DNA from: Citrus sinensis
Taxonomy: Eukaryota; Streptophyta; Magnoliopsida; Sapindales; Rutaceae
Reading direction: 5' to 3'
Assembly: GCF_022201045.2 (NCBI RefSeq)
Contig: NC_068561.1
Coordinates: 19,160,501 to 19,224,500, forward strand
Length of the DNA stretch: 64,000 nt
Shown: positions 24,150 to 36,958 of the stretch, one piece after another
Layout: each line of letters starts with the position of its first letter
How positions within the stretch are numbered: position 1 is the first letter of the stretch
Position numbers and translations under genes: made by a program
The notes under the pieces: model-generated
Told to the model about the DNA's origin: nothing
What the model saw: the letters and a program-made list of their open reading frames with translations, nothing else
Database searches by the model: none

Positions 24150-25170
24150 GACATTAACAAAAAAAATTAAATTATCAATTTAATCCCAAAAAATAATAGA
24201 AAAATAAAAACAATTTATTAATTTTTGTTGAAGCTCATGTATGCCCAAAAAAATTAATATTTTAAAAAATCAAATTACCAATCTTTTGGATAGTAATAAA
24301 AAAGTAATATATTAACTCCTCAGCAGAGTGTTCTACAAAAATTAATATATATCTCTTTTGTTTATATTTTATATGTTGGAGCTAAATTAGTAATTTAATT
24401 TTTTCTTCTTATTAATGAAAAAAAAAAGAAATATTATTGGAAGAGTGTAGTATTGTAAAAGTAAGCTAAAAAGAATAAAAAATAATGGTAGCAGTGTCAA
24501 CAATTTAATTGGAGAAATGTTTTGAGATATTTTTTAAAAATACATGCACTAAACGGACACGAACCTCAAAATATAAGAACTAGACAAGTTTTTACCCAAC
24601 ATACTAATACTCTTTTTTATCAGAACTAATCCCACAAGTGACACACCTAAGCTTGATTACTATTCTTGTGATGGATATTCTTAACAATAAATTTTTTTTT
24701 GGACTTTAACAAATGAAAAAAATAAATTATCAGTTTAATCCCAAAAAATTAATATTGGAAAAAAATCAGATTATCAATTTTTTGGACAGTAATAATAAAA
24801 ATTAATTCCTCAACAAAGTATTCTGGAAAATTAATATATATTCCTTTTGTTTATATTCTATATTTTGGAGTTAAATTGGTAATTTAATTTGTTCTTTTTA
24901 TTAGTGTCCAAAAAAAGAAATATTATTACAAGAGGGTAATATTGTAAAAGTAAGTTAAAAAGAGTAAAAAGTAATAGTAGGAGTGTCAATAATTTAACCG
25001 TAAAGATGTTTTGAAATATTCTTTAAAAATACAGGTACTAAATATATACTAACTTCAAAATATATGAACTAAACAAATTTTTACGCAACATATTAATACT
25101 CTTTCTGATCATAACTAATCCCATAAGTGACACCCCTGAACTTGATTTTATTCTTGTGAGGGATGTTCTT
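24150..25170. repeat. large tandem duplication of the foldback right half
   Basis: The segment from about 24153 to 24690 is followed by a second, diverged copy from about 24703 to 25170. They share ordered blocks: TTTAATCCCAAAAAAT, GAAATATTATT, GTAAAAGTAAG, ACTAATCCCA and AAGTGACAC. I judge about 80% identity by eye. The duplication therefore includes the right arm of the foldback element. Confidence 0.8.
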
Positions 25171-27741
25171 ACATTTATAGAAGCTTGAACCGCTATCTTC
25201 ATTTCTTGCAATTAAAACATATAGCTGCATGCACACGAAAGAAAAATCATACGCTGATGCAAAGATATGATCATTCTAAATCACATTCATGTGAACAAGA
25301 TCATCAAATTCATATTTGATGAAGAAGTGAAGTTTTTTTGAGTTTGTCATTATCAAGGCTTTGTCCTAAATCTCTTCCCATGTGCAAATCATTAAGTTGA
25401 AGATGAAGTCATACAAGCTGTCAATGATTAAGAGAATACAATCTCTTTTAGTAGCAATTTAACAATCACATCAAAAGCAAAAATAGCCATGTCTATTAAA
25501 CTTATAAATGCCAAAGAGCTAGCTAGTTACATGACATGATTCCCGTTTTATATAGCAAAGAAAAAGTTGTTCGATGTATCTTTACAAATTATACGAAGAA
25601 AATTGCTGAGGGAATTGAGATCTTGTTTTGTCAATAAGTCAAGTTAATTTGCAACTGCCCTCTTACAACATGCAAGCAATTATTTATGTGTGCAATTTAA
25701 GATTGAGGAAAATTAAAAAAAAAAATTGGTAGCTATACCTAGAAATGGAAATGATGTAAGGGTCTTTAGTTTGTGTCACTGCATACCTAATGAACATGTT
25801 TTACATCGAGGTTGGAATTATTAACCAAGCAACTTTGTAAAAAGAAAAAGGAGATTGCAAAAGTTAAAGAGGCCATCGCCATGATCTCTTTGGGGCCACC
25901 TTGATGGGGCATGTCATTGTTTAAAAAAAAATACCAATAAAAAAAAAATCAATCATTATAATTGCTAAAGATCATTTTCAGATTTTGTGACTCTTCTCCA
26001 AATCTCTGAGCTTATATATGTGATCTTCAAATAATTTTGCATTATATATGAGTATGTTATTATTTTGTACAGTCAAAACTTATGTTTATATTTGCACAAG
26101 TAAAAGCATAAATCAGGAGATACTTCTAGCTTAATATGTGTTAAAATAAAAATTTAGATCACGAAAAAATTTAGACCAGGAGAGAATAGTAATCACTAAT
26201 ATTAATTAACAATATACATATGGGATCCAGCTGTTGAAAGGTACCACAATTTTTGTCTTTTTTTGTGATAAATTTCATTTGACCCCTTGCTTTCCTTTTT
26301 AGTTTCAATTTATTTTTAAATATAATTTTATTTTCCTCTCTCATTCTTTCCCTCCATAGGTGGCCCAATTTTTTTCCATTTTCAAATCATTAATCAACAA
26401 CAGCCAACTTGACATCATTTGGGAATTATTATTATTTACTTAATTGTTATTTTAATTAAAATAATCTAATGAATCAAAAAATATAAACCATAAGCTATTA
26501 ATAATTAGAAGGAGTACAAAAGCAAGCATTGATTTTGGGTTTGTTTTAACCAAATTTTAGAAATTTTTTAAACATTTTAATTAAATTAGAAAATTAAAAC
26601 AATTTGGTATAATTAGGATTCCATCGGGATCTCGATTGAAGTCCTGACTAGTCTCGAGTTTTAATGAGAATAAATTTAATCTCAAATTTCTATTTATTTT
26701 AATTATTTTTTTAAGTCATATACCGTATCATGTACCATTTGGTATGAAATTTGGGATTCGATTTTTTCTACCAGCTTTATTTGGCAAAAGAGTTTTAATT
26801 AGATGTTTGAGAATGTTATGTTAATTAAAAAAGTTATAATAATCTATGATTGTTATAAAAATCTACAATGTATAACTTAGGAATAGTAAAGCCCCAGTAT
26901 TTAGCTTATTTAGGTGTATAGGCTTATTGAATTAATTCATATCAATATAATTTGATTAGAATCGAAGTATCATAATTATGAATTTTATTCTTCTACTTTT
27001 TTGCAAATGTTAATATGTTAAACATATTCTTACTATTTTGAATATTAAACATTGACATACTAATATAACATCATAAAAAATAGTTGTAATTGGGAAATTT
27101 CACTACAATTTGGGTTAAATTGATAATTTAGAATTACATTTTTTTATTATTATTTTACGTTGAAGTTTCAGCCTCCAGGTACTAAACCAAATTAATGGCT
27201 TAGGCTAATGAAAGGAGTAATTGGTTAATGCTTTTCTAACTTAAACTGACGATATCTATTATTTCATTCTATGATTATTTTTTTATTTTTTTAATTACTT
27301 TCGGTTCCAGTTCATGGTACATGAGATGAAGAAATTGAGAATGGTTTTTGAATTAATTTTTAATATTTTTAATTTTATTCAAAAATTAAATTTATTTATT
27401 TTTATTCATTTTTTATTTTTAACAATGAAAATGTTAATGAAATTTCTCCTAATTTTAATTGTCTAATTATTTATAATTTTGAGACAATTCGGACTTGTGC
27501 ATTAAAAGTTGTAACTCTTTAACTTTTTTGAATTTTAAAAAAATAGGGACTATAACGTTAATTACCAAATAGACACATCCTTACCATAGACGCTGGTTTT
27601 CCATTAAATCGGACGGTGACGAGCTGATGTCACAAAAAGACAAAAATCCTGAAACGTTGCAACCATTGCAACGTAGGCGAGTCCGTATATATGTGTGTGT
27701 GAAAGAAAGAAAGGAACAAAACAGGATAAAAAAAAAAATAA
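25171..27741. other. AT-rich intergenic stretch, no gene seen
   Basis: No frame, RNA gene or clear repeat border is supported. A pyrimidine-rich segment at 26260-26400 resembles one at 830-1000 in general composition only. Confidence 0.4.
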
Positions 27742-27937
27742 TAATGATACAGTAATAAATTTTTATATAAATTTATTTTGTATAAATTGACGTGACATTA
27801 ATTCATTGGTTGAATGAAAATATAAATTAATAAAAATAAATTATGTGGGCCAAGTGATATTTAATTCAACCAATCTTATCATGTCACGTCAATTTATACA
27901 AAATAAATTCATTCAAAAATTTGTAGCTATATCATTA
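27742..27937. mobile_element. MITE with long terminal inverted repeats (~196 bp)
   Basis: The left half reads TAATGATAC...TTTATTTTGTATAAATTGACGTGACAT...TTGGTTGAAT. The right half is its reverse complement, with the same AAATTGACGTGACAT core and TAATGATAT end. The whole element could fold into one hairpin with a small AT-rich loop. Its size and structure fit a MITE; the family is not identified and the target duplication is unclear because of flanking TA-rich sequence. Confidence 0.75.
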
Positions 27938-30142
27938 CTAACAGAAAAAGAAGAAGAAGAAGAAGAAGAAACAAACTAAAATCATATTTAAAAAAAAAAA
28001 CAGAATAATGAAACTGCTCATCAAAGAACACAGAAAGTAGAAATGTTGATGAATTACATGGTACTTTCCCTGACTGTGACAATTGATTCTGGTGGAATAT
28101 ATTAAAGGCAAGTTGATGATGTCTTACAATGTCACTCTGAATATTTTATCTTTTCTGTTACAAAATGAAAAAAAATAAAGTTTATTTATTTTTTTTAAAT
28201 TTTTATATATCTTTTTTCGCAGGCACCTTCCCTTTCCTTGGTTAATTAATTCTTTAGATTCTCTTTGCACCCGCTAATATCAGCAGAAACACACTACAAT
28301 CTTGCCTTGTACTCCTCAAAATTCATAGAAACATATATAGGAAGTATATCATTTAACAAAATCGTATTTATACTTCAACTTTTATAAGGAGTAATATTCC
28401 AAGTTTCCTTAAAAAAAAAAGAATAATAGTACTTCAAGTAGGATAACATATATTACTTTAAGTTGTAGCAACAAAAATTAATCAAGAATTGAAAAAATAA
28501 TTTATCTGCTACAAAGACGTGATTGATTCTTAAGTTTAATTACTCAACAACTTGATCAAAATATCTATCAGATCCTGTAATTAATTAAATTTTGCATCAC
28601 TTGTCAGAAAAATTAATTACAGAAATGATATCATCAATCGGTCCCTTTCATTGCAAGTGACCGAAGAGTGTTAATTTTTATGTATGTGCCCCAATGCAGC
28701 GCAAGTTAAGGAGCTTCTCAAGGTTCTTGCATTGCAGATACATGCGTTAACTGTACATACACAGACTTCGAAATCTTATATGAACGAATTATTTAGAAAT
28801 TAATATAAGAGAGCAAGAGGGATTCAAGGAAAGTGTTGCATACCTAACGACTAATTAAGCTAAATTAAGTTGCTCTTAAACTGCTTATGAGTTTCTAGCT
28901 TAACAACTGTTCATGATCAATTTTGCTGTTTAATTTGACAGTGCTCGTTTTCAATTAAGTCAATGCTCCTTAGGCAAATTGACCAAGTCCAGAGCAAAAT
29001 AATTTAGTGTATTGGCTCTATCTTTATGGATAAGTGTTGAATTGAGATATTTTCTTTCTCTTCTTCCATGAGATTGACATGCTTTATTTTTATTATTATT
29101 ATCAAAGTAAACCAATCGCTCTCTGTCTTGCTCAATTAGGGCAGTCCATGTCTTTGTTATTTTTTGGACAGATATCAACGTCGTCAACTTTATTCTTCTT
29201 CTTCTTCTTCTTCTTTTTTAATTATTAACAAAATCTCTCACCAAACTTATAGTTTGGTTCTTAAATATGCAATTATGTTCTAATAATCCACATTAGCACT
29301 TAAAATAAGCTCTATGCATGGATTGGTTTATGTTGATACAAAAACCTATAAGTTATTAGGTAAAAATCGATATTAGTATATAAGTAAAATAAGCTCTAAT
29401 ACTCCCCATTTACATTAACATATATAGCCATTTAGGGTATAAGAAAAAGAAGGAGAAAAAATATGAAAGAAAAATTTGAGGTGGTTTTTTGCCAATTCAT
29501 CGACAAAATATATATATATATATTGTAATTGATCATATATCTTTCTTGATTTTGCTGAAACCTAGATGAAGCTTCTGGCTATATTATTAATACAGATAAA
29601 CTTTTTACTAAAGAAATGACATTTACGTCAGACCAATTGAGGAAATAAAAAATGTTATATACAGAGTGCTCGAGCAGTTAAAAGGATTGGCTTTAAGACT
29701 TAAGAAGGATCTAATCTAATGACAACACATGACAAATTACATTAAATTATTCATTGGGGTGGTAATTTTGGCGAAGATTCAGCCCGATTCTTCGTTCTCG
29801 AGTTGCTTACTTGGTTTAATTAATTAATCAATTAACTAATTGATTTACTATGAATCTCTAATCTCAATTCTCAAACCCGTGCCATAGATTTCACCACCAT
29901 AAATATTTGATTTAATTACTGGCTTAGAAAAAAAAAATAATTCCCTCGATATGCACATAAATATAGCTACAATTTCAAAAAATGTAAGCGCTTCTTTTTC
30001 ACATTGAAACTCAACTCAAGTAGCTTTTCTAATTTTAAGTCCTTATCAAATTGCATACCCAAGAAAAGACCAACAAAGTTGCATTGCATGGCACTACTTT
30101 TAAATTACCTAAAAGTCAAGTGGCAAATTTGTAATCAAAATC
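27938..30142. other. intergenic stretch upstream of the DUF761 gene
   Basis: No gene seen. It contains (GAA)n near 27950-27970, (TTC)n near 29193-29213 and (TA)n near 29509-29523. A minus-strand frame at 28960-29187 has no motif and is probably random. Confidence 0.4.
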
Positions 30143-30151
30143 CTTTATAAA
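30143..30151 (+). promoter_or_regulatory. candidate TATA box of the DUF761 gene
   Basis: CTTTATAAATCC lies about 135 bp before the ATG at 30283, a fitting position for a plant core promoter. It would place the transcription start near 30175, so the poly-C run would be in the 5' leader. Confidence 0.5.
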
Positions 30152-30197
30152 TCCCATTTGAACATTGAACTAGAACCAAGACTTACCCCACACACAC

Positions 30198-30198
<1 letters not shown>

Positions 30199-30231
<33 letters not shown>

Positions 30232-30249
30232 CCCCCGCCCGACCCCCGG
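30199..30249. repeat. 30-base poly-C run and C-rich tract
   Basis: Thirty consecutive C (30199-30228) are followed by T, more C, and GCCCGACCCCCGGG then poly-A. This is extreme in an AT-rich genome and sits just 5' of the DUF761 coding start. It may be a true microsatellite or a sequencing or assembly artefact. Confidence 0.9.
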
Positions 30250-30282
30250 GAAAAAAAAATCAAAACTACCAACGACATAAAA

Positions 30283-30864
30283 ATGGTTAGCAGCCCATCG
30301 AACCTAAAAACCCCGCATCCTCTTCAAGCTTTGTCAATGAAGTCTTCATCTTCTTCTACTCTAAGCTACATGAAGATCAAAACCCTAATCCACAGCTTCA
30401 TTTTCTCGCACGTGTGTCGCGTTATACGCGCTCTCTCTAAAGCAAAATCCATTATCATTGAGGTTCTCAAAGATAATCAACCTATTCACCACTTCATTTA
30501 CCCTAAGAAGAACAAGAACAAGAAGTACATGACCAAAATACTTTTTGGTTCATTTAGGTTACATTATAATTGGTGTTCTTCGCATGTTATGCCCGTGCCA
30601 GCGCCTGTTCTCGATGAATTTACAGCTACACATTTGTACTATGATCCGTCATGGAATTCGATAATTTCAACTGAGAAATGTGAGGATCACGGCCCGGAAT
30701 CTGAGCTTTCTGGCTATCTTCAATGGCTTGAGGAAAAGGGAAATAACGCAAATGAGATTGATCGGCTTGCCGATGTCTTCATAGCAAATTGCCATGAGAA
30801 GTTCAGGTTGGAGAAGCAAGAATCATACAGGAGATTTCAAGAAATGCTAGCTAGAAGCATGTGA
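30283..30864 (+). CDS. DUF761 domain (cotton-fibre-protein-like) small protein
   Basis: An intronless frame of 193 aa. The C-terminal ~40 residues form the DUF761 signature: EIDRLADVFIANCHEKF followed by RLEKQESYRRFQEMLARSM. The N terminus has a Ser-rich start and a helical stretch with several hydrophobic residues (about 30-65), but no clear signal peptide. The middle contains an aromatic/His segment. Family knowledge: DUF761 proteins are plant-specific and mostly uncharacterised; some are linked to fibre or stress expression. The first Met (30283) is used; the Met at residue 19 is an alternative. No neighbour hints at function. Confidence 0.85.
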   Translation: MVSSPSNLKTPHPLQALSMKSSSSSTLSYMKIKTLIHSFIFSHVCRVIRALSKAKSIIIEVLKDNQPIHHFIYPKKNKNKKYMTKILFGSFRLHYNWCSSHVMPVPAPVLDEFTATHLYYDPSWNSIISTEKCEDHGPESELSGYLQWLEEKGNNANEIDRLADVFIANCHEKFRLEKQESYRRFQEMLARSM

Positions 30865-33809
30865 GGAACTAATATTTGTGTGGGTTGTTATTATTATTAT
30901 TATTATTATTTTTCAGAAGCTTTCCCATTCTATGCCATGTTAGATACTTTGGTGGGGTGAGGAAAGAATAGTTTAATTAACGGGTGTATTATTGAGGTTT
31001 ATTTTTGGTTATTTTAATTTCCTAACTTTTAGTCCTCTTATGCTTTTTTGTGTAAAAGTGAAGGGATTTAGAGAATTGTACATCATGGATTGGTGGGTTT
31101 GTGGGTATTTGTGCAATTCTTATCTTCAAATGTTCATGGATGTTAGCCTTTTAATTTTCAACTGTGTCTCTAGTGTAATTTGAACTGAATTTCTAATAAT
31201 TTTTGTTGTTAATTTTTATGAACTCTCTCTCTTCAACCATATGAGAGTCCTTTTCCTCCTTGTCAATTTACTTTCAAGGCTAGCAAATAATAGTTTCAAG
31301 ATTGTGAGTATCAATTTGATGAAAAGCTCCAATTATTATAGAGCATCTATAAATAAAAAAATTTACGAAAAAAATCTTACCACAATTATATTTTAATTGG
31401 TCTTAGTTTTGTCATGCAACGATCTGGCAAAAGCAAACCTATTTAAAATTAAACATCCGCGAAGAAATTGATTAAATACGTTTTTTTTTTTTTTTTTTTG
31501 TTTACACAGTTCGAAGAAGTTTTGAATTCTACTGAAGACTAGGTCTTCACCAACTCTCAGTAGCAGTACTAATTGCTGATTTCAAGTATACTTTTCGTAC
31601 TCTCCAAAAAAAAAAAAAGAAGTATACTTTTCGTACATTCTAGTTTTCGGTGTTTGTGAACTATAAAACTCAAGATTTTGGTTATTGTGTTAATCATTGT
31701 TGGTTGATGATACGAATTACATTATGCTTTGGACCAAGAGTGTGATCGCTTATTCACTTTCAACTATGCCTTGGAGTAAATGTCAAATTTTATATCTTTC
31801 TATTCAAGTCTACATATCAATAATTTTGTTTTCTTTTTTAAATACAAATATTGGATCCTTTATTTAACAACTTAAATTGTCTGATCTAATGATTTAGTAA
31901 CATAAAATTAGAGATCCATCTTGTAATTTCTTCCGTGCTGGTTTTACCTCAATTAATTAATTAATTTTTAACCAATTTTTGAACTTCTGTTCTAATTTCT
32001 TTAGATTCACATGAGAAAATCTCTAAAAAATTGTACATATTTGATAATAATATCATGTCCTTACCTAACGACTTAAACTTATTTTTTTCAATTAGTGTGA
32101 ATATTCTAAATCTCTCATCTACAATTAAAAAAAAAAATTCAATTTGTAAGTTTTGAATTTTCTCAATTAAGTAGATGTATTGTGAATAGAATCAAAATAC
32201 TTATGTTAAACCCAAAAATAAACTCAATACAAATGCGTAGGTGGTTGAAGCCTTGACACAAGTCACTTGTAAGACCTACCGAGTTTTCTCGAATTAAGTA
32301 CATGTACTTTGAAAATGCGTGAAAAACGCTTGCGTGAAACCCAAAAACAGACCCTTTACAAAAGTGTGGCTGAACCCTAAACACAAGTCATCACATATGA
32401 TGAAATAAGCAGACAGTCACCAGTTAATTAAAACTACATTGATTCAAAACCCATTAGCACAAGTTCAAAGTGGGAAAGCAAAATTGAAAAGGTGAAACTC
32501 TTACGTACGCCGGACAATTATATTCCTTAATTATGCCAACTACCTAATTTTTACAACGAGCTTTAATTCTTTTTTCAGAACAATGACGCCCGGGGGGGGA
32601 TTAAAGGTTAAATAAAATGGAGTACCAAGGCAAGGGCAATTGACCAATTCCAAATTCATGAAAAGTAGAAAATCTTGATGAATCTTGTATGATCAAATGA
32701 CGCACATGCGAATGACATTAGCAATTAGATACATAGTTGATTACATAAGATTACAATATACGTAGCCATTTACAAAGTGATCATCAATTCGTCACACTGA
32801 TCGAAACGCATAGTTGATCTCTTAAGTCATTGTAATTGATCATTTCAATTTTCCAGCTGCAAGCTGACAACATTACATGTGTCTTAAAACATAAAAGTTC
32901 AAATAACAGATGTAATAAAAGCTTTATACTGATGTTAAAGAACATTATAAAGAAGAATCCCTTGATGGAGGCCCCACGTTTATGGGCCCTAGCACAATAT
33001 ATATAAATCAGGCATCATGGGAAACCCAATAATTTTTTTTTTATTTTTTTAACTATTGACATTTTTTTAGTTTTAGACTTATCGAGACTATATGCTTATT
33101 AAGCATATATGTCATGACAGAGTTTAACTATTTAGGTCTAGAAATGTCTAAATCAATTTCTATTAATTTGAAAGAAAATTTACTCTCATGATTGGATGTA
33201 TACTGGGGAGTTTTCTATGAATATATTCTCTCATTCATGAAATTCTTACTACATGTATATGAAGTACATGCACAAGGTAAAATTCAATGAGAAAATGATT
33301 AATGCATCGATAGATAGTAGGTAGCGAAAATTTTCACTAAATATCATTTTTAACTTTTTAGTCATAAATACAAGTGTGGTGTAACATGTGTATTATATTG
33401 AAATTTAATTTGTTATAAATGGGAATTTTGCTCTTATTAATTTCTTTCCTTATTATAATAAACTAACAATACAAGAACTTCACTTTTTAAAACAAGGAGA
33501 GTAGAGTGAACGAGTACCAGTCAAGCAATAGTAAGGCAAGTGATGTGCTTTTGTGTAGAATTACAAATTCACACTGTAAAAGAAGGTGGGTGAGGCATCA
33601 AATTTTTGCTTTTTTTTTTCGTCTCTTTATTATTCCAAAACCTTCTTTGATACTTTTGTATGAGAGGAAAAGAGAGTAAGTTAGAGCTTTAGCGGAGGGT
33701 ATATTGGTTTTTGGTTCCTTTGGTCTCCCACTCCCGGTATCCCTGTAAATCATGTACTCCCCTTTACAAAAAAGTGAATGCATGGAACTTCTTGAGATTT
33801 TATTCTCTT
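30865..33809. other. intergenic stretch downstream of DUF761 gene
   Basis: The first ~300 bases after the stop are the likely 3' UTR, with (TTA)n at 30891-30911. Around 32158-32390 there is a diverged ~120-bp tandem duplication (TTTCTC.AATTAAGTA.ATGTA, then AAACCCAAAAA, ACACAAGTCA in each). No further gene is seen. Confidence 0.45.
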
Positions 33810-35063
33810 GATTTGGATAAGTTTGCAAGAGCAGCGTTATCTTGAATTTCTTGCACATTATCATTCAAAAGATTATTCCTTGAATTTTTTAATTCAATTT
33901 TAAATGGGGTTACGACATTCAGTTCCATGCTTTTTTACCTTTTTCACAAATAAGTACATGGTTTTAACAATTGTACAAATAGATCCCCTAACTGTTACTT
34001 ACTTTAATGACTGAAATACCTAGTTATCACTAAAATCCTATAATCTATGTAGTTACTACAACATTAATAAATTTATACAGTTTGAATAAATAGATTAGTT
34101 TATATTAAAATTGACGTGTCATTCATCACTAACTGTATGCGTTAGATTAGATTTTACTTGTTATTAGTTGTTAGCTGATTTTATGAGTTTATTCTCTACT
34201 AATAATGTGCTAATCTTGATGGGAGGACCCAATTGATACAAATGGGACCTATATCTTTATTTATGAATATGGAAAAACTTAGAGATGATGTTATTATTGC
34301 CCAGTCATAAAATTTAGCAACAAACCCAAGAAGGGAAATTAAATTTCATGTCTGATATTGACTTACTTTGCAGTTTGCACCTTTGGTCATCCTTATGATA
34401 AGCTTTATTTTAAAGAATAATGTCTCCAGACATTTTGTCCAAAAACTACCTGCAAAAACTAGAGGGGGAAAAAAAGTGTGTTTGGAGGATTTTTGTTTGA
34501 ATTTTTGTTTGGCTTTGGAAAACATGCTACGTACGGTAACACTAGAGCAAAAGTTGCCCGATATCTCCACTATTTGGCATTAGATATAACATGCCACAAC
34601 CATTTTTGTGCAATATTCCTTGTTCTCTCAAGTAGGCATTGTATAGATATTGCAAAAAGATAGAACTGTTTAATACTATTGAAAAGAATATATGACATGG
34701 TTACATCAAATTCTGATCCTCCCTCATATGAAACTGTCAGACGTGTGATCAATTAAAAATATTTTTATATAAGCGTCATTCATATCGTGGGCCTGAGTGA
34801 ATAGGTGGCCTTTGAGCCGAAATCTACCTGGTAGGATGCATTGAACCTCTTGATTGGGCTTGCTTTTTATTCATTGACCATTAAAATGTCATTCTTTCAA
34901 GTATTTAGCTTTGCACAAATTCATAAATTAGCTGATCATGTATAGATGTATCATTTGCACATGGACACTAGAAATTTCACTGCCCTCTTTGCAGTATGAG
35001 ATAAACTCATTTGCACATGAACACTAAAAATGTCATTGCTCTCTTTACAGCATGAGATAAAGC
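33810..35063. repeat. left copy of a duplicated segment flanking PYRD
   Basis: Ordered blocks here recur in the same orientation at about 37705-42044, on the other side of PYRD. They include TATCATTCAAAAGATTAT, AAATTAAATTTCATGTC.GATATTGA, GTGGGCCTGAG, ATTGAACCTCTT and CATTTGCACATGAACACTAA. This copy lacks the transposon insertions found in the right copy. The last block is present twice here (34952 and 35009, period ~55 bp) but once on the right. Confidence 0.85.
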
Positions 35064-35198
35064 ATTTGAATTCTGCAGGAGCAAACAAACAGCTCCTTCC
35101 TTCCAAAAAACCAAAAAAAAAAAAAAATAAGGGTTGTTGGAAACAGCAGTTAAGAGTGTACGAATTCTGTATCCATCCATGGCCTCCAACCACCTACC

Positions 35199-36958
35199 TC
35201 ATAGGTATCCCTCGAGCACAGTGCTGTGACTCGAAATCTTAGGCTGTAAATTCTTCACTTTCAGTCCTTTCCCTATACTATCCAATAGGGCATGCGGATC
35301 CCTGCCATGACTTTCTTTCCATACTGGCAAAACTTCCACCACAATCTTTTGCAATAGATTCTGATCAATGCCCTCTTTAAGAAGCATTTCAAGATCACCA
35401 TAATCACCCCTTAAATCCATCAAAACACTGCAAAATCCCCGGGAATAGCAGTAGTCCAAAATCGCATTTAAATTCATCCGATGCAATCTTACTGTTTCAA
35501 TTCCTTTTTCACCCATTTCAGTTTCTACAGCTATCTCTCTGTCTGTAAATACTATTACTTTCGAAGAAGAATGCACTGAATCAGGAATTCGGATTGGAGA
35601 AGCAGGATCACTAGCTGTTATAATCTGAAAGGGCTGATTGGTACCAGGTTCTTGTGATGCAGGTATTGTGTACTTCGCAGTTAATAAGGCGGAAAGTATA
35701 ATTGCATCACATTCCTGTAACAACTGCGAGTAGTATCCACCAGATTCTGTAACTCCTTCCCCAAGTTGGTCTAGGAGGTGGCCATTGACAGAGAGTGAGT
35801 ATCTACAAGTCAAAAAGTGGTATTCTATCAGACTACTTTACATTTTTACCACAGAATAATAGTTAAAATTGTCTGACCGGCAAGTAAACTTGAACCCAAA
35901 CCTAACTGAAATTACTCGGTAACATCTATTCATGTTTTATAACTGATGTTAAATTCAATATAACTAAAAGTTTACCTAAGTGTAACAAAAGGCTTCCCTG
36001 TCACTATTCGATGGATAAAGGCCTCGTTGAGCCTCTTGCACAGCTCTTCCTCTACACCCACGGTCACATCAATTCCAGCATCTCTCAGTCTTTCCAGCCC
36101 CTTAGAATCCACAATTGGGTTGGGATCTACCATCCCAACCACCACCTTTTTCACTTTAGCTTTAATCAGAGCTTCAGTACATGGTGGCGTTCTCCCATAA
36201 TGATTACATGGTTCCAAGCTCACATAAGCCGTTGCACCCTCAGCCAACTCCCCAGCATCTCTCAGAGCAAATACCTACATTCAGCTTTCAGAAACAGAAC
36301 ACGGCAATGTGAAACTCATATACAGCCATTGACATAAAATGCATCAGTTCAACAAACCAACAACACAAACAAATCACAGTGATAGTTTGGATTCCAGAAA
36401 TGAGTTTGTTTTCCTTTTCAGAAGCAGAAACACAGAGTGGATATATTCCCTCAAAAATGGAGGCAAATACTTCCAAACAAACACTTAAAACATTATACTA
36501 CTACAAGAACACACAATTGTGGACTCTAATGTTGAATCCTACACTTCACCAACAAAAACATAGGAATGCACGTTTACCTCAGCGTGAGGCTGGCCAGCTT
36601 TTGGGTGAAATCCTTCACCAACAATCTTGCCATCTTTCACAATCACACAACCTACCATTGGATTGGGACTTGTACAGCCAATTGCCTTTCTAGCAAGCTC
36701 CACACACCTCCGCATATAAAACCCATCATCTTCTACCCATATGCATCTGATCCTATCTCCACCACTATATTTTCTCATACTGGTTAATGATTCGGATACC
36801 CTTTTGAGTGAATCACAAAACCCAGGTTGTTGTTCTTGATTGAATGCAAGTTTGGTGGGGGGTTGTATTGCTGATGAAGACCAATAAAAAATATGACAAG
36901 GTGAAAGACTGGGTTGAGGAAAAATGTGGTTAAGTGTTGAAAGTCGATGAGTTTGCAT
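35199..36958 (-). CDS. PYRD: riboflavin biosynthesis deaminase PYRD (diaminohydroxyphosphoribosylaminopyrimidine deaminase), plastid
   Basis: Three exons in phase: 36578-36958, 35976-36274 and 35199-35802, giving 427 aa, the size expected for plant PYRD. It catalyses the deamination step after GTP cyclohydrolase II in riboflavin synthesis. Residues 1-65 look like a plastid transit peptide (Ser/Pro/Gln-rich, few acids). The cytidine-deaminase-like domain holds the zinc site: His125-Ala-Glu127, then [11 protein letters not shown] with Cys150 and Cys159; Glu127 is the proton shuttle. The C-terminal half has the RibD reductase fold but is diverged, matching the known split in plants where PYRD keeps the deaminase and PYRR supplies the reductase. 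The intact zinc ligands make PYRD, not PYRR, the call. Exon 1 ends exactly after the HAE motif. Confidence 0.96.

Larger units (their letters stand above)
23107..24600. mobile_element. foldback (long inverted-repeat) element, interrupted by a nested hAT-like element
   Basis: The left arm (23107-23217 plus 24076-24160) matches the reverse complement of the right arm (about 24420-24600). For example, ATTTTTTAAAATATCTCAACA on the left pairs with TGTTTTGAGATATTTTTTAAA on the right, and the ends share GTAAAAA(C/T)T. Arms are roughly 190 bp, diverged by perhaps 20-25%. The nested element at 23218-24075 was inserted later into the left arm. The superfamily is not clear; long arms fit a Mutator-type or foldback element. 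Confidence 0.65.
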
